Shown piece by piece: positions 1 through 7,392 of a DNA stretch of 64,000 nucleotides. Origin of the DNA: Nitrospirota bacterium. GTDB taxonomy: Bacteria > Nitrospirota > JACRHL01. The stretch covers positions 1 through 64,000 of the forward strand of contig JACRHL010000010.1 of assembly GCA_016212085.1 (NCBI GenBank). Direction: 5' to 3'. The notes beneath the pieces are model-generated. The model was not told the origin of the DNA and made no database searches. It saw only the letters and a list, made by a program, of their open reading frames with translations. Both the position numbers and the translations under genes were made by a program. Numbering within the stretch: position 1 is the first letter of the stretch; each line of letters starts with the position of its first letter.

Positions 1-555
1 CGGCATTCCCTTACGGGGGATCAACTCAAGCTCAAGTGGTACGCAGCGATGTTTCAACGCCGACCGGTCGGCATTCCCTTACGGGAGGGGTGAGCAATAC
101 CAACAACTCCGCCAATGCGTTTCAACGCCGACCGGTCGGCATTCCCTTACGGGTCTCAAGAGAAGAATGAGAAGGATCGTCTGGGTTTCAACGCCGACCG
201 GTCGGCATTCCCTTACGGGTGAGCGCCTATGCTTTAGAGCGATGCTTTACCTGTTTCAACGCCGACCGGTCGGCATTCCCTTACGGGAGAGACCTAAAGC
301 AAACGGGTCATCGAATGGTGTTTCAACGCCGACCGGTCGGCATTCCCTTACGGGTGGAGGTGGATAATTTCGGTCGCGTGGTAGGTTTCAACGCCGACCG
401 GTCGGCATTCCCTTACGGGACAGGGGTAGAAGCACTCAAGGCAATATTTTGGTTTCAACGCCGACCGGTCGGCATTCCCTTACGGGTTGGTCAACTGCAC
501 CGAGAGGTTGGGAAGGTTTAGTTTCAACGCCGACCGGTCGGCATTCCCTTACGGG
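1..555 (-). CRISPR. CRISPR array, type III-B associated, open at left edge
   Basis: Eight full identical 35-bp repeats (51-85, 119-153, 185-219, 253-287, 320-354, 385-419, 452-486, 521-555) and one partial repeat at 1-17 enclose eight unique spacers of 30-34 bp. Each repeat carries the perfect palindrome CCGACCGGTCGG. Read on the minus strand the repeat ends in GTTGAAAC, the usual 8-nt 5' handle of type III/I crRNAs, so transcription should run leftward from the leader at 556-747. The array continues outside the window. Spacers look AT-richer than the surrounding host DNA and none visibly matches another part of the window. Confidence 0.98.
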
Positions 556-747
556 AGCACCCCTTGCAACCCATTGGATGCACGGGGAAATTTTTGGCAA
601 AATTCGTAACCCCATCGCCACCGGGCCCAGGCAGGGCCGTTTTTGGCCGGGGTTACGAATGACTTATACACCATGGGCGAGCCCCTTTCAATAGCCGGCG
701 CCTCCAAGGCACTCAGCAACGTCACGCCCCGGCCTCGCCGCCGACCG
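556..747 (-). promoter_or_regulatory. CRISPR leader region
   Basis: This gene-free stretch lies between the last repeat (521-555) and the stop codon of the 748-1038 gene. It is on the upstream side of the array as judged from the repeat handle. It holds short A/T runs near 588-602 and a perfect 12-bp inverted repeat at 602-613 and 649-660. The leader assignment is inferred from position and repeat orientation. No promoter was identified with certainty. Confidence 0.6.
602..660. repeat. 12-bp perfect inverted repeat inside the CRISPR leader
   Basis: ATTCGTAACCCC at 602-613 is exactly reversed as GGGGTTACGAAT at 649-660, with a 35-nt GC-rich middle that can pair internally (GGGCCCAGGCAGGGCC). 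It could form a cruciform or a transcript hairpin. A factor-binding site for spacer acquisition or a terminator for the cas operon are both possible. Nothing in the sequence decides between them. Confidence 0.6.
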
Positions 748-1038
748 CTACTGGGAATCCAGAAAGGGCAGCGGCTCGCCCTTTTTGACGGGTCCAAGGG
801 CCTGCGGCCGGCCGGCACGCTCGTTGCGGGAGAACCACTCATAGGTGTTCTGCTCCGCGCGCCCCGGCTGGTCCGGGCGAAGCTGCTGCGACGTCGCCGG
901 CGTACGCACCGGGTACGACACCTTGCTCCGGTCCCCCAGGGTGTTCACGATGTCCAGCGTGGCCTGGTCGATCAGGCTGGGGTCGTCGTCGGGTGGTGCC
1001 GCTGAGGACACCCCATCCGTGACCGCTTTCTCCTCCAC
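748..1038 (-). CDS. Unrecognised 96-residue protein between type III-B genes and CRISPR leader
   Basis: The reading frame has a strongly G/C-biased third position throughout, like the neighbouring real genes, and no overlapping frame does better. The start is GTG at 1038, since an in-frame TAG lies eight codons upstream and no ATG is available. The product is hydrophilic and has no signal peptide or membrane helix. It has an acidic start (DDD near residue 22) and a C-terminal half rich in Arg, Pro and Lys. I recognise no family. It is the last gene of the cmr-csx16 transcription unit, 59 bp after the membrane protein gene and directly before the leader, so a role in the type III response is plausible but is inference from position only. 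Confidence 0.6.
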   Translation of the reverse strand: MEEKAVTDGVSSAAPPDDDPSLIDQATLDIVNTLGDRSKVSYPVRTPATSQQLRPDQPGRAEQNTYEWFSRNERAGRPQALGPVKKGEPLPFLDSQ

Positions 1039-1097
1039 GGGGTACAGTGTGGACCAGACCTATGGCATGTGAAACCTGGCTCCGTGGGTGGCATCGC

Positions 1098-1754
1098 CTA
1101 GATCCGGTTGGGGTCCTTTCGGAGCAGCCCGGCCGGCCAGCGGGCAGCCACATCGCCAGCACCGTCCGGATGGAATTCATCAAAGGGGTAACGCCACGTC
1201 TCGCACTGCTTACCCTCCGCAAGATCCACGTATTTACTCAATGGCGCCTTGTCCTTGGGCGTCGGGAGGTTTCGCAAAAAAAGAACAGCCCGATAACGGA
1301 TAAAATGCCCCGCAGCGTCCTTTGTCGGACGTTCGACCTGAATTTGTACCATCGGGATCTTGAAATCAAGGGAGACCCCCCCTGTCATTTGCATACCGAT
1401 CTGCTGCGCAAGCGCTCGAATATCGGTCACGCTGGCAAGGTCGGCACCCCGACATTCCATCAGGGGGGTCTCCTTGTGGATAAAAAGCACATCAAGGCGC
1501 TTTGGCAGGCCGTCGACCCACTCCCGATGCCGCTCCATGAACCAGATGACGACGGCAACACCCAGGGTGACGAAGGCGATCCACGGGTCAATGCGGTTGG
1601 GCCACGCGCTGTCAAACGCGGCGCGACCACACCAGTTGGAGGATAGGTACTGCCAAAGGCCAATACACAGTGCCGCCACGATCAACAGAAACACCCAGCT
1701 CCGGCATATCACGAAGATGATAGACGGTCGGGATCGCGCGGTGTTCGACGCCAT
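1098..1754 (-). CDS. Two-helix membrane protein, candidate type III CRISPR accessory effector
   Basis: A 218-residue protein with two hydrophobic helices near the N-terminus (roughly residues 12-37 and 59-76) and a soluble domain of about 140 residues predicted to face the cytoplasm. The domain is mixed alpha/beta in appearance (LDVLFIHKE, PMVQIQVERP, YRAVLFLRN segments). It carries no CARF, SAVED, HEPN or nuclease motif I can recognise. The start is set at ATG 1754, ten nt after GGGAGG; a TTG three codons upstream is the alternative. It follows csx16 by 32 bp on the same strand. Membrane proteins are frequent ancillary genes of type III loci, where some act as cyclic-nucleotide-gated effectors. 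That role here is inference, and its signal-binding site is unknown. Confidence 0.75.
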   Translation of the reverse strand: MASNTARSRPSIIFVICRSWVFLLIVAALCIGLWQYLSSNWCGRAAFDSAWPNRIDPWIAFVTLGVAVVIWFMERHREWVDGLPKRLDVLFIHKETPLMECRGADLASVTDIRALAQQIGMQMTGGVSLDFKIPMVQIQVERPTKDAAGHFIRYRAVLFLRNLPTPKDKAPLSKYVDLAEGKQCETWRYPFDEFHPDGAGDVAARWPAGLLRKDPNRI

Positions 1755-1786
1755 GTACCACAAACCTCCCTAGATTAACCACCAGA

Positions 1787-2125
1787 TCACTTAGAAACAC
1801 CCGTTCCGGCGTTTCCTGAGCGCCACTCCACCGCAAGCGGCCCATCGACCCGGTACTCCTCCACCCGCGCCCCCAGGCGGCGCATATCGTCCGCGGTCAA
1901 CTCCTTGCCACGCAGTTCAGGCGGCACGTCCATGCTGAGGTGCAGATAACGCCCACCCTGGCCGCAGACGCGCGCGACGAGGTTCACCGGCAGCGTTCCG
2001 ATCACCACGTCGCCACGACCAATCGCGCCAACGTCCAGGTGTTCGACAACCTGATCCACGGTCACACCCGCTTGCTCCGCCCAGGCACGGGCCCCTGCGT
2101 GCCGTGTTACAAAGTAGGTGGTCAT
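1787..2125 (-). CDS. csx16: Csx16, CRISPR-associated VVA1548-family protein
   Basis: This 112-residue protein opens with the family signature TTYFVTRHAGARAWAEQAG and has the size expected for Csx16. The family occurs beside type III CRISPR systems. Comparative work on CARF-related proteins proposed that Csx16 degrades cyclic oligoadenylate, that is, acts as a ring nuclease that switches off signalling. That role agrees with the intact GGDD cyclase motif of Cmr2 in the same operon. The gene starts 42 bp after cmr6 and precedes an unknown membrane protein gene, the likely recipient of the signal it would control. Family membership is read from the sequence; ring nuclease activity is family knowledge, not shown here. 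Confidence 0.9.
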   Translation of the reverse strand: MTTYFVTRHAGARAWAEQAGVTVDQVVEHLDVGAIGRGDVVIGTLPVNLVARVCGQGGRYLHLSMDVPPELRGKELTADDMRRLGARVEEYRVDGPLAVEWRSGNAGTGVSK

Positions 2126-2167
2126 GGGATTCTCAACGCATTCTTTGACGAAAGAAACAAGACCCGA

Positions 2168-3226
2168 TCAGACCGTACCCGGATGGACGGAGCGGATGGA
2201 GTACCGATTACCGACTCTTTCAACGAAAACGGTGATGTTCGACAGTCTTCTATCTCTAAACAAACGGTTCGTAAGACTGTCAGGCAGCTCACCCAGAACC
2301 TCGTCCTTGGCCTGGTTGTCGGGCAGCCGGCACGTCGCGCCTTCGTTTGCCGTTGTAGATAGTGTGCTATTGCCTGGATTCCAGGTTACCGTGGCGCCTT
2401 CCCACGTTGTTACCGTGGCGCCTTCCCACGTTTGCACGACGTGGGCAGGAACCGCAGGCGGCACAAACACACCGTACCCGGCATTCGTCTTGCCCCCGAT
2501 TCCCCATTCCAAAAGGGCCCTGCCAAGCAGGTCGCGGGCCAGCGCCGCCCAGTCCGGGTCGGCACACTCCACCGCGAACAGGAACTGGCCACGGGCGGCG
2601 ATCTGTCCATTCGGAATGGGGGAATCGAAATCGGTGGCATCGGTAGCACCGGCTTCCTTGTAGTACTCCGGATGGTGGACGGTCACGACCTCCGGGACAA
2701 GCGGGGTTTCCGCGGAATCGGGTATCCACCAGGCGTCGTGAAAGATGACATATCCAGATTCGAAACCGTCCGATGTCTCTCCATCACCCCCGAAGAGCGT
2801 TCTGCACGCGTCCGTAAGCCCGGCAGCCTTGGCGTAGGCACTTGCCAACCCTTTTTGCGCGGAACCTGGAATGAAAGGTACCCCATATGTGCGGGAGAGA
2901 GTAATCGCCGTCTCGATCACCGAAGCCCCACCCATTCCGATAAACAAGCGGCCGTTCAGCTCGCCAGGCCAGACAACAATGGATGACGTCGTTCCCGCCG
3001 TTTGAAACCACCGCTGGTAAGCCGCCTTGTATATGTCGGACACTTTCAGGCTTGCCACCCGTTTAATATGTTCCTGGAACAACTCTCCTTTTTTGGTCTT
3101 GTCCGCAGGCCATACGCCCACGCCGCGGGACAGCAGCAAACCGGGGTGCGCCGTCGACGCGGCATTGGACAAAGCGGATTCAAACAACGCGCCAACGTGC
3201 TTGCGGCACAAAGCGGTATCAGGCAT
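2168..3226 (-). CDS. cmr6: Type III-B RAMP protein Cmr6
   Basis: Cmr6 is the RAMP (Cas7-like) subunit that caps the Cmr effector filament and contacts target RNA. The 352-residue product shows the N-terminal LLLSRGVGVW segment, the YGVPFIPGSAQKGLASAY motif and the glycine-rich loop GIGGKTNAGYG near residue 235. The start ATG at 3226 overlaps the end of cmr5 by 8 bp. A longer open frame runs to 3562 but lies wholly inside cmr5 and has no Cmr6-like sequence. After the glycine loop there is an extension of about 100 residues that includes an exact 8-residue duplication (TWEGATVT, twice), caused by a 24-bp tandem repeat. The function of the extension is unknown. Confidence 0.93.
   Translation of the reverse strand: MPDTALCRKHVGALFESALSNAASTAHPGLLLSRGVGVWPADKTKKGELFQEHIKRVASLKVSDIYKAAYQRWFQTAGTTSSIVVWPGELNGRLFIGMGGASVIETAITLSRTYGVPFIPGSAQKGLASAYAKAAGLTDACRTLFGGDGETSDGFESGYVIFHDAWWIPDSAETPLVPEVVTVHHPEYYKEAGATDATDFDSPIPNGQIAARGQFLFAVECADPDWAALARDLLGRALLEWGIGGKTNAGYGVFVPPAVPAHVVQTWEGATVTTWEGATVTWNPGNSTLSTTANEGATCRLPDNQAKDEVLGELPDSLTNRLFRDRRLSNITVFVERVGNRYSIRSVHPGTV
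2385..2432. repeat. 24-bp exact tandem duplication inside cmr6
   Basis: The 24 bp at 2385-2408 are repeated exactly at 2409-2432. Being eight codons long, the duplication keeps the frame and doubles the peptide TWEGATVT in the C-terminal extension of Cmr6. The lack of any difference between the copies points to a recent event. Confidence 0.95.
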
Positions 3227-3626
3227 GGCTGGCCTCCACGTCCTCGTCCCCGATACCAGAGGCATCGACCTTAAGCACGGATTCCGCGAAGCGCACGAAC
3301 CATTCGGCCGCCGCCAAGGAACGCCTTGTAAGCCAGCGGTATTCCGCAAGGCTCGCATCGACGGTTTGCCGACATAGGGAACTCGGATCAGTGGCGCCCA
3401 GAACGGCCGCATAATGGCAAAGCAGGGAGTATTCAGGGCTAGTTTGGTCCGCGCCACCCTTGGCCGCCAGGAATCCAAAGGCCGCAGCCAAGCCATTCTC
3501 GCGAACAATGTGCGGAAAACGGTGGCAAAGAGCGCCGTAGCGCTTCTGTTGTGTGCGTTCAAGTGCCAACATCTGACTCACACGGTCATGAATTATCCTG
3601 GCATGCTCTTGAGACCGGGTATGCAT
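3219..3626 (-). CDS. cmr5: Type III-B small subunit Cmr5
   Basis: A 135-residue, all-helical-looking protein of the usual Cmr5 size, placed between cmr4 and cmr6 as in most type III-B operons. The N-terminal part (RVSQMLALERTQQKRYGALC) and the HFPHIVRENGLAAAFGFLAA-like segment are typical of the family: helices that lead to 'NGL...FL.AK'. Cmr5 lines the belly of the Cmr complex and stabilises the crRNA-target duplex. ATG 3626 lies 7 bp after cmr4, and its stop overlaps the cmr6 start, so the two are probably translationally coupled. No unusual residues were seen. Confidence 0.93.
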   Translation of the reverse strand: MHTRSQEHARIIHDRVSQMLALERTQQKRYGALCHRFPHIVRENGLAAAFGFLAAKGGADQTSPEYSLLCHYAAVLGATDPSSLCRQTVDASLAEYRWLTRRSLAAAEWFVRFAESVLKVDASGIGDEDVEASHA

Positions 3627-3633
3627 CGCGAAC

Positions 3634-4512
3634 TTAACCCATCATCCAGTTGACCAACCCACGCCCCACGGTCGCGTTGCCGCCAAGTTGCAGCCGCGCA
3701 CGAGCGCTAACCTTTTTGAGGAGGTCTTCAGCACCAAGAGGGGTGCCATCAGCCGCGGTGGCGCCATTGCGCGCCCGGTCAGCGCCGACTACTCCATAAA
3801 GCAGGGATTCGGCAGGCAAGCACTCCTCGTACCAAAGCGCTCCTTTTACGACGGTGCGGGTATTCGCGTCGATCCGCACGCGGGCACGCACCTCAGTCGC
3901 CGTCTCCGCCAGAAAATCAAAAACACCGTCTGGCAGGATCGCAAAGCGTTCGTTGAACATTTTCGCCCACACGGCATCGGTTTTAAACACGGCATCGGCA
4001 ATATGAGTGGCCCATGTTTCCGCGCCGCCCCGCACGTTGAGATCCAGATCTTCGAGAACAAGTTTGCCGGCATGACTGATGACTGGATTGGCGATGGTCA
4101 ATGCGGATTCATCGGGAACGGTGTCTGGCAGATCCGGCACGGCGACGCCCACTGCGAGTGCCTCCCGCCGGTATCGCGCAAGGATGAAAGGGCAAGTGGT
4201 CCAGGCAAAGGTTCCGGCCAGTGACCGGACCGGAAAGCAAAGCAGGCGGGCATCGCCAATCGCCAGTGCCCCTGCAAAGCCCGTATCGTCTGTAATCGTG
4301 CGTGGCCCGAACAGGGCCTCCCATATTTTTGAATCTTCATGCGGCTCTGGCCTCATCTCCTCCCGCAACACCCCCTTGATTCCACTGGATGGCACATATG
4401 GCAGGTGGGTGGCCTTTTCCCGCGCGATCGGCAGATCGATAATGCCAGCACCCTGACCGGTTCCCACGTGCAGTGAGGCGGTGGCGTGCAGATGGTAAAG
4501 AGTGCTTTTCAT
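3634..4512 (-). CDS. cmr4: Type III-B backbone RNase Cmr4
   Basis: Cmr4 (Cas7 family) forms the backbone of the effector and cleaves target RNA at 6-nt intervals. The 292-residue product has the family start (HVGTGQGAGIIDLPIAREK), and the aspartate falls at residue 26, the position of the catalytic Asp of characterised Cmr4 proteins. PYVPSSGIKGVLRE follows, and the C-terminal glycine loop is LQLGGNATVGRG. The ATG overlaps the end of cmr3 by 4 bp. All elements needed for RNA cleavage appear intact. Confidence 0.96.
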   Translation of the reverse strand: MKSTLYHLHATASLHVGTGQGAGIIDLPIAREKATHLPYVPSSGIKGVLREEMRPEPHEDSKIWEALFGPRTITDDTGFAGALAIGDARLLCFPVRSLAGTFAWTTCPFILARYRREALAVGVAVPDLPDTVPDESALTIANPVISHAGKLVLEDLDLNVRGGAETWATHIADAVFKTDAVWAKMFNERFAILPDGVFDFLAETATEVRARVRIDANTRTVVKGALWYEECLPAESLLYGVVGADRARNGATAADGTPLGAEDLLKKVSARARLQLGGNATVGRGLVNWMMG

Positions 4513-5648
4513 GCGGGCGTCCTATTCCAAATCCCTGGGAGAACGAGACCAAATCCATCTTTGCGGTCATGTTCGGCATCGCTGATGGGAGCAAGCCACA
4601 GGTCGTCCGCCCAGTTTGCCGCCGGTTTGACGACCTCAAACCAGTAAACGGCCCCCGCGGGCACCATCCGGCGAACCGCCTTTGGTTTGCGCGCGACCAT
4701 GTCCCATCCGGATATGGCCCGCCAACGATCAACCGCGGCAGCTTTCAGGCGCAGCACCAGCCCGGAGGTGCCCGGCACCGTGCCCGTGAGGTCGTCGCCA
4801 AGCCAGCCAGGCCTCCACCCTTTGGTAAAGAGCGCGGGCGTGGCCATTAGCATGCGAATATGCGTTGCCGTATTGAGGGCGTCTCTTAGCGAGTCGGGCA
4901 ATTGGGGCCACGCATCCCGTTGCGAGACGTGGGCAAGGCGGCCCTCACCCCCAAGACGCAGCAGTGTGGGCTCGACGGGGTTGGCAAAGCGGGCCAGCAG
5001 ACCGTAACGGCCTTTCGTCCACCCGCGCTGCGTCAAGTCCGACACCGGTTTGTTCCGGCGTGACTCGAAATCTGGTCCGGCCGACTGGAAAAGCTTTCCG
5101 GTGCTTGCCGAAAGCGTGGACGGCTCAAGGGCCACATGGCTCCGCAGATCAATCGGTGGCGCCATGGGACCAAGCGCGGCCAGGTCTGGCGTCTCTCCCG
5201 ACAGCCAGCGTTCCATGGCATCCTCTGTCCACCATGCGGGCCCATCCTTTGGCTTTGATGGGGCATCCTTATCCAGAAAGACCGGGGTCAACCCGTCAAG
5301 GTCACACCCTTCATTCCCACCATGGTCCGCAGGGGACAAACGCTTCAGAAATGTTTCACCATCAGACGATAAGTAAACAGCATCAGCCGGACGTGGAAAC
5401 AACGGATGGATGCTGTCGCCAACGATCTCTGCCGGCAATGCACCATGACTCGCCCAGCTCAGAATTTGCCCCCTGTTTTCCCGAAAATCCTGAAGCGTGG
5501 AATCCGCATGGGCGGCTCGCAATGAACCAGCGACCGTTGACGGCAAAGGGAACAAAAAGGTGTCGTCACCACCGGTTTCACCGAACGGTTTCCCGGTGCG
5601 CAGCACCAGCGGGGCAAGCGGCATGAGCAGATGGGTGTGCATGGTCAC
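4509..5648 (-). CDS. cmr3: Type III-B Cas5-like protein Cmr3
   Basis: Cmr3 binds the 5' handle of the crRNA at the foot of the Cmr complex beside Cmr2. The 379-residue protein has the expected length and the family features: an N-terminal RTGKPFGETG segment, FPLPSTVAGSLRAAHA, and a C-terminal FGLVLPGIW segment with the glycine-rich end of RAMP proteins. It overlaps cmr2 by 4 bp (start inside the cmr2 stop) and cmr4 by 4 bp, which suggests translational coupling. Nothing abnormal was seen. Confidence 0.94.
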   Translation of the reverse strand: MTMHTHLLMPLAPLVLRTGKPFGETGGDDTFLFPLPSTVAGSLRAAHADSTLQDFRENRGQILSWASHGALPAEIVGDSIHPLFPRPADAVYLSSDGETFLKRLSPADHGGNEGCDLDGLTPVFLDKDAPSKPKDGPAWWTEDAMERWLSGETPDLAALGPMAPPIDLRSHVALEPSTLSASTGKLFQSAGPDFESRRNKPVSDLTQRGWTKGRYGLLARFANPVEPTLLRLGGEGRLAHVSQRDAWPQLPDSLRDALNTATHIRMLMATPALFTKGWRPGWLGDDLTGTVPGTSGLVLRLKAAAVDRWRAISGWDMVARKPKAVRRMVPAGAVYWFEVVKPAANWADDLWLAPISDAEHDRKDGFGLVLPGIWNRTPA

Positions 5649-7390
5649 TCCTTCACCCGCTGAGACAGCCAGCGTGCCACAAGCAACTCGCCCACGATCG
5701 TGTCGACCCCATGATCCTTGATGGCATCCATTACCTTATTTTTCACATCTAAGGTCAATTCCCGCGTACCTGCCTCGGCCCGTTTTTTAGCAAGTACGCG
5801 GGTAACCTCGCTAGCGGCGACGTCGACAAAATCCGGCCGTGTCCGCGCCCAGGCAAGCGTTCGGATAGCCTCCCGCAACCCGAAGGCAGTCTTGTCCGAA
5901 AGGTGATCGGCCTGGAAATACCCCGTCCACTGGCGAAGGCGCTCGGTGATTCCCTGATTCCATTTGCCATGGACAGAAAATTCCGAGCCCGATCGAACCC
6001 CGACCACGACGGCGAGGGCATCCCGCAATCCCTTGCCGTCCGCACCCTCCTTCGCAAGTTTCTCCGCGCGGCGTCCCAGGTCCAGCAGACGTCCAAATGG
6101 GGTCATCACGTGGCCAACCCCTATGCCCACGCTAAGCGTGGGAACCTTGCTGGAATCAATGCTTTTGGAAAGGATGGTGGAGAATCCCTGGCGCAGATCC
6201 TCGGCGCAGGCGACCGCCTTATGGATAGGCAACAACGCCAGCACGTCGTCCCCACCCGCATAAACGCAGGCGCCCTGATGTCTCTCTACGATCTCCCGGG
6301 CCTTGCCGGCAAAGGATGCCAGGGCGGAAGAAAGCTCCTTGTGCTTGATATCGCTGTCTAGACCACTGATCCAAGACCCCATTTGGTCACCATCCGCGAC
6401 CAACACGCCAAAATACGGGCTTGGAACGCCGTATTTCTTCCACAACGCATTCCTGACCCCCTCACACGTCCGGAACAACGGCTTTGCCACCTCGGCTTCG
6501 GAAGGCTCCAATTGCCCTTCCTCCGCGTCAATGCGCGAGGGAAAGAGAAATGCTCCGTCGTAGGGAAGCCTGGAGTACCGCAGCGGACGAACACGGCTGA
6601 CCAGTCTCATCGCACATAATTTTTCGAGTGCCTTGTTCGCCTCGATCAAATCTTCATCCGGAACCTGCTCCAGCCAAGCCTCAAGCGCGACCCGTGTGAC
6701 CGGTGGAAATTGCTCCGGGTCTTCCGCCAGGCGCTTGACCACGCCGGGGCAATCCAACTGCTCACCCTTGGTCAGGCCCAATTTTCGCCGGACATGGGCA
6801 GTCAGCGTACCTGTGAAAACACTTTCCCGTGCCCCATCGAGGGACGACTTGCGCTTTCCAAAACCGGGCGTGGCATCAAACGCCGGCGCACCAGGCTCGA
6901 AGGTGCGGGTGTTTTTCCGGGCCGCAAGCAGGCGATCCAGGTGTTTGTATGCCCTACCATAGCCGGACTGCCTGTCTTCCAGTTTTACCCAGGCACCCTG
7001 GAATTCCAGTACGTCGTTGACCTGGAACTCCCAGGTCGCATTATCGATGGACTCCGCGGCGATCTCGCCACGCGCGCGTCGTGCCAATTCATTCCATTGC
7101 GTTCGGGCACCTTCTTTGGCGAGCTCTAACATGGCGCGAGGGTCATCGGTGGAAACAATGGCCAATATCCGGTTTCCAACGTTCAGCACCGAGTCCGGAT
7201 TCAGGTCATCGGCATTTGACGGAGCAGGGAAGACCAGCTGGGCGCCACTCTGATTGTTCCACACCTGGGCGGCCGCCTTGCTCACTTCCGAAAGCACGTA
7301 GGAACCAAACCAAAGGTCGCGGGTGCGGCGCGCGGCGGCGATGAACCCCTGAACAGGGCCGACGGAAAGGGCGATGAGGTAGTCGGCCAT
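5645..7390 (-). CDS. cmr2: Type III-B large subunit Cmr2/Cas10, HD-less, cyclase motif intact
   Basis: The signature subunit of type III-B. The 581-residue protein starts directly with the segment SVGPVQGFIAAARRTRDLW that follows the HD domain in longer homologues; no HD motif pair is present, so ssDNA cleavage by this subunit is unlikely. The ADGDQMG motif lies near residues 332-338 and the Palm motif YAGGDD ends at residue 382, as in active cyclases that turn ATP into cyclic oligoadenylate on target binding. The gene follows cmr1 by 2 bp. HD-less Cmr2 proteins are known, and such systems must rely on RNA cleavage and signalling. Effector genes are therefore expected nearby. Confidence 0.96.
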   Translation of the reverse strand: MADYLIALSVGPVQGFIAAARRTRDLWFGSYVLSEVSKAAAQVWNNQSGAQLVFPAPSNADDLNPDSVLNVGNRILAIVSTDDPRAMLELAKEGARTQWNELARRARGEIAAESIDNATWEFQVNDVLEFQGAWVKLEDRQSGYGRAYKHLDRLLAARKNTRTFEPGAPAFDATPGFGKRKSSLDGARESVFTGTLTAHVRRKLGLTKGEQLDCPGVVKRLAEDPEQFPPVTRVALEAWLEQVPDEDLIEANKALEKLCAMRLVSRVRPLRYSRLPYDGAFLFPSRIDAEEGQLEPSEAEVAKPLFRTCEGVRNALWKKYGVPSPYFGVLVADGDQMGSWISGLDSDIKHKELSSALASFAGKAREIVERHQGACVYAGGDDVLALLPIHKAVACAEDLRQGFSTILSKSIDSSKVPTLSVGIGVGHVMTPFGRLLDLGRRAEKLAKEGADGKGLRDALAVVVGVRSGSEFSVHGKWNQGITERLRQWTGYFQADHLSDKTAFGLREAIRTLAWARTRPDFVDVAASEVTRVLAKKRAEAGTRELTLDVKNKVMDAIKDHGVDTIVGELLVARWLSQRVKE

Positions 7391-7392
7391 GC

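Noticed and set aside
1-555. Self-targeting spacers against the prophage or Mu-like genes
   Set aside because: Reading all eight spacers against the window by eye gave no match; base composition also differs.
3227-3562. Upstream extension of the cmr6 frame
   Set aside because: It lies entirely inside cmr5 in another frame and has no Cmr6 similarity; the overlapping ATG at 3226 is the natural start.
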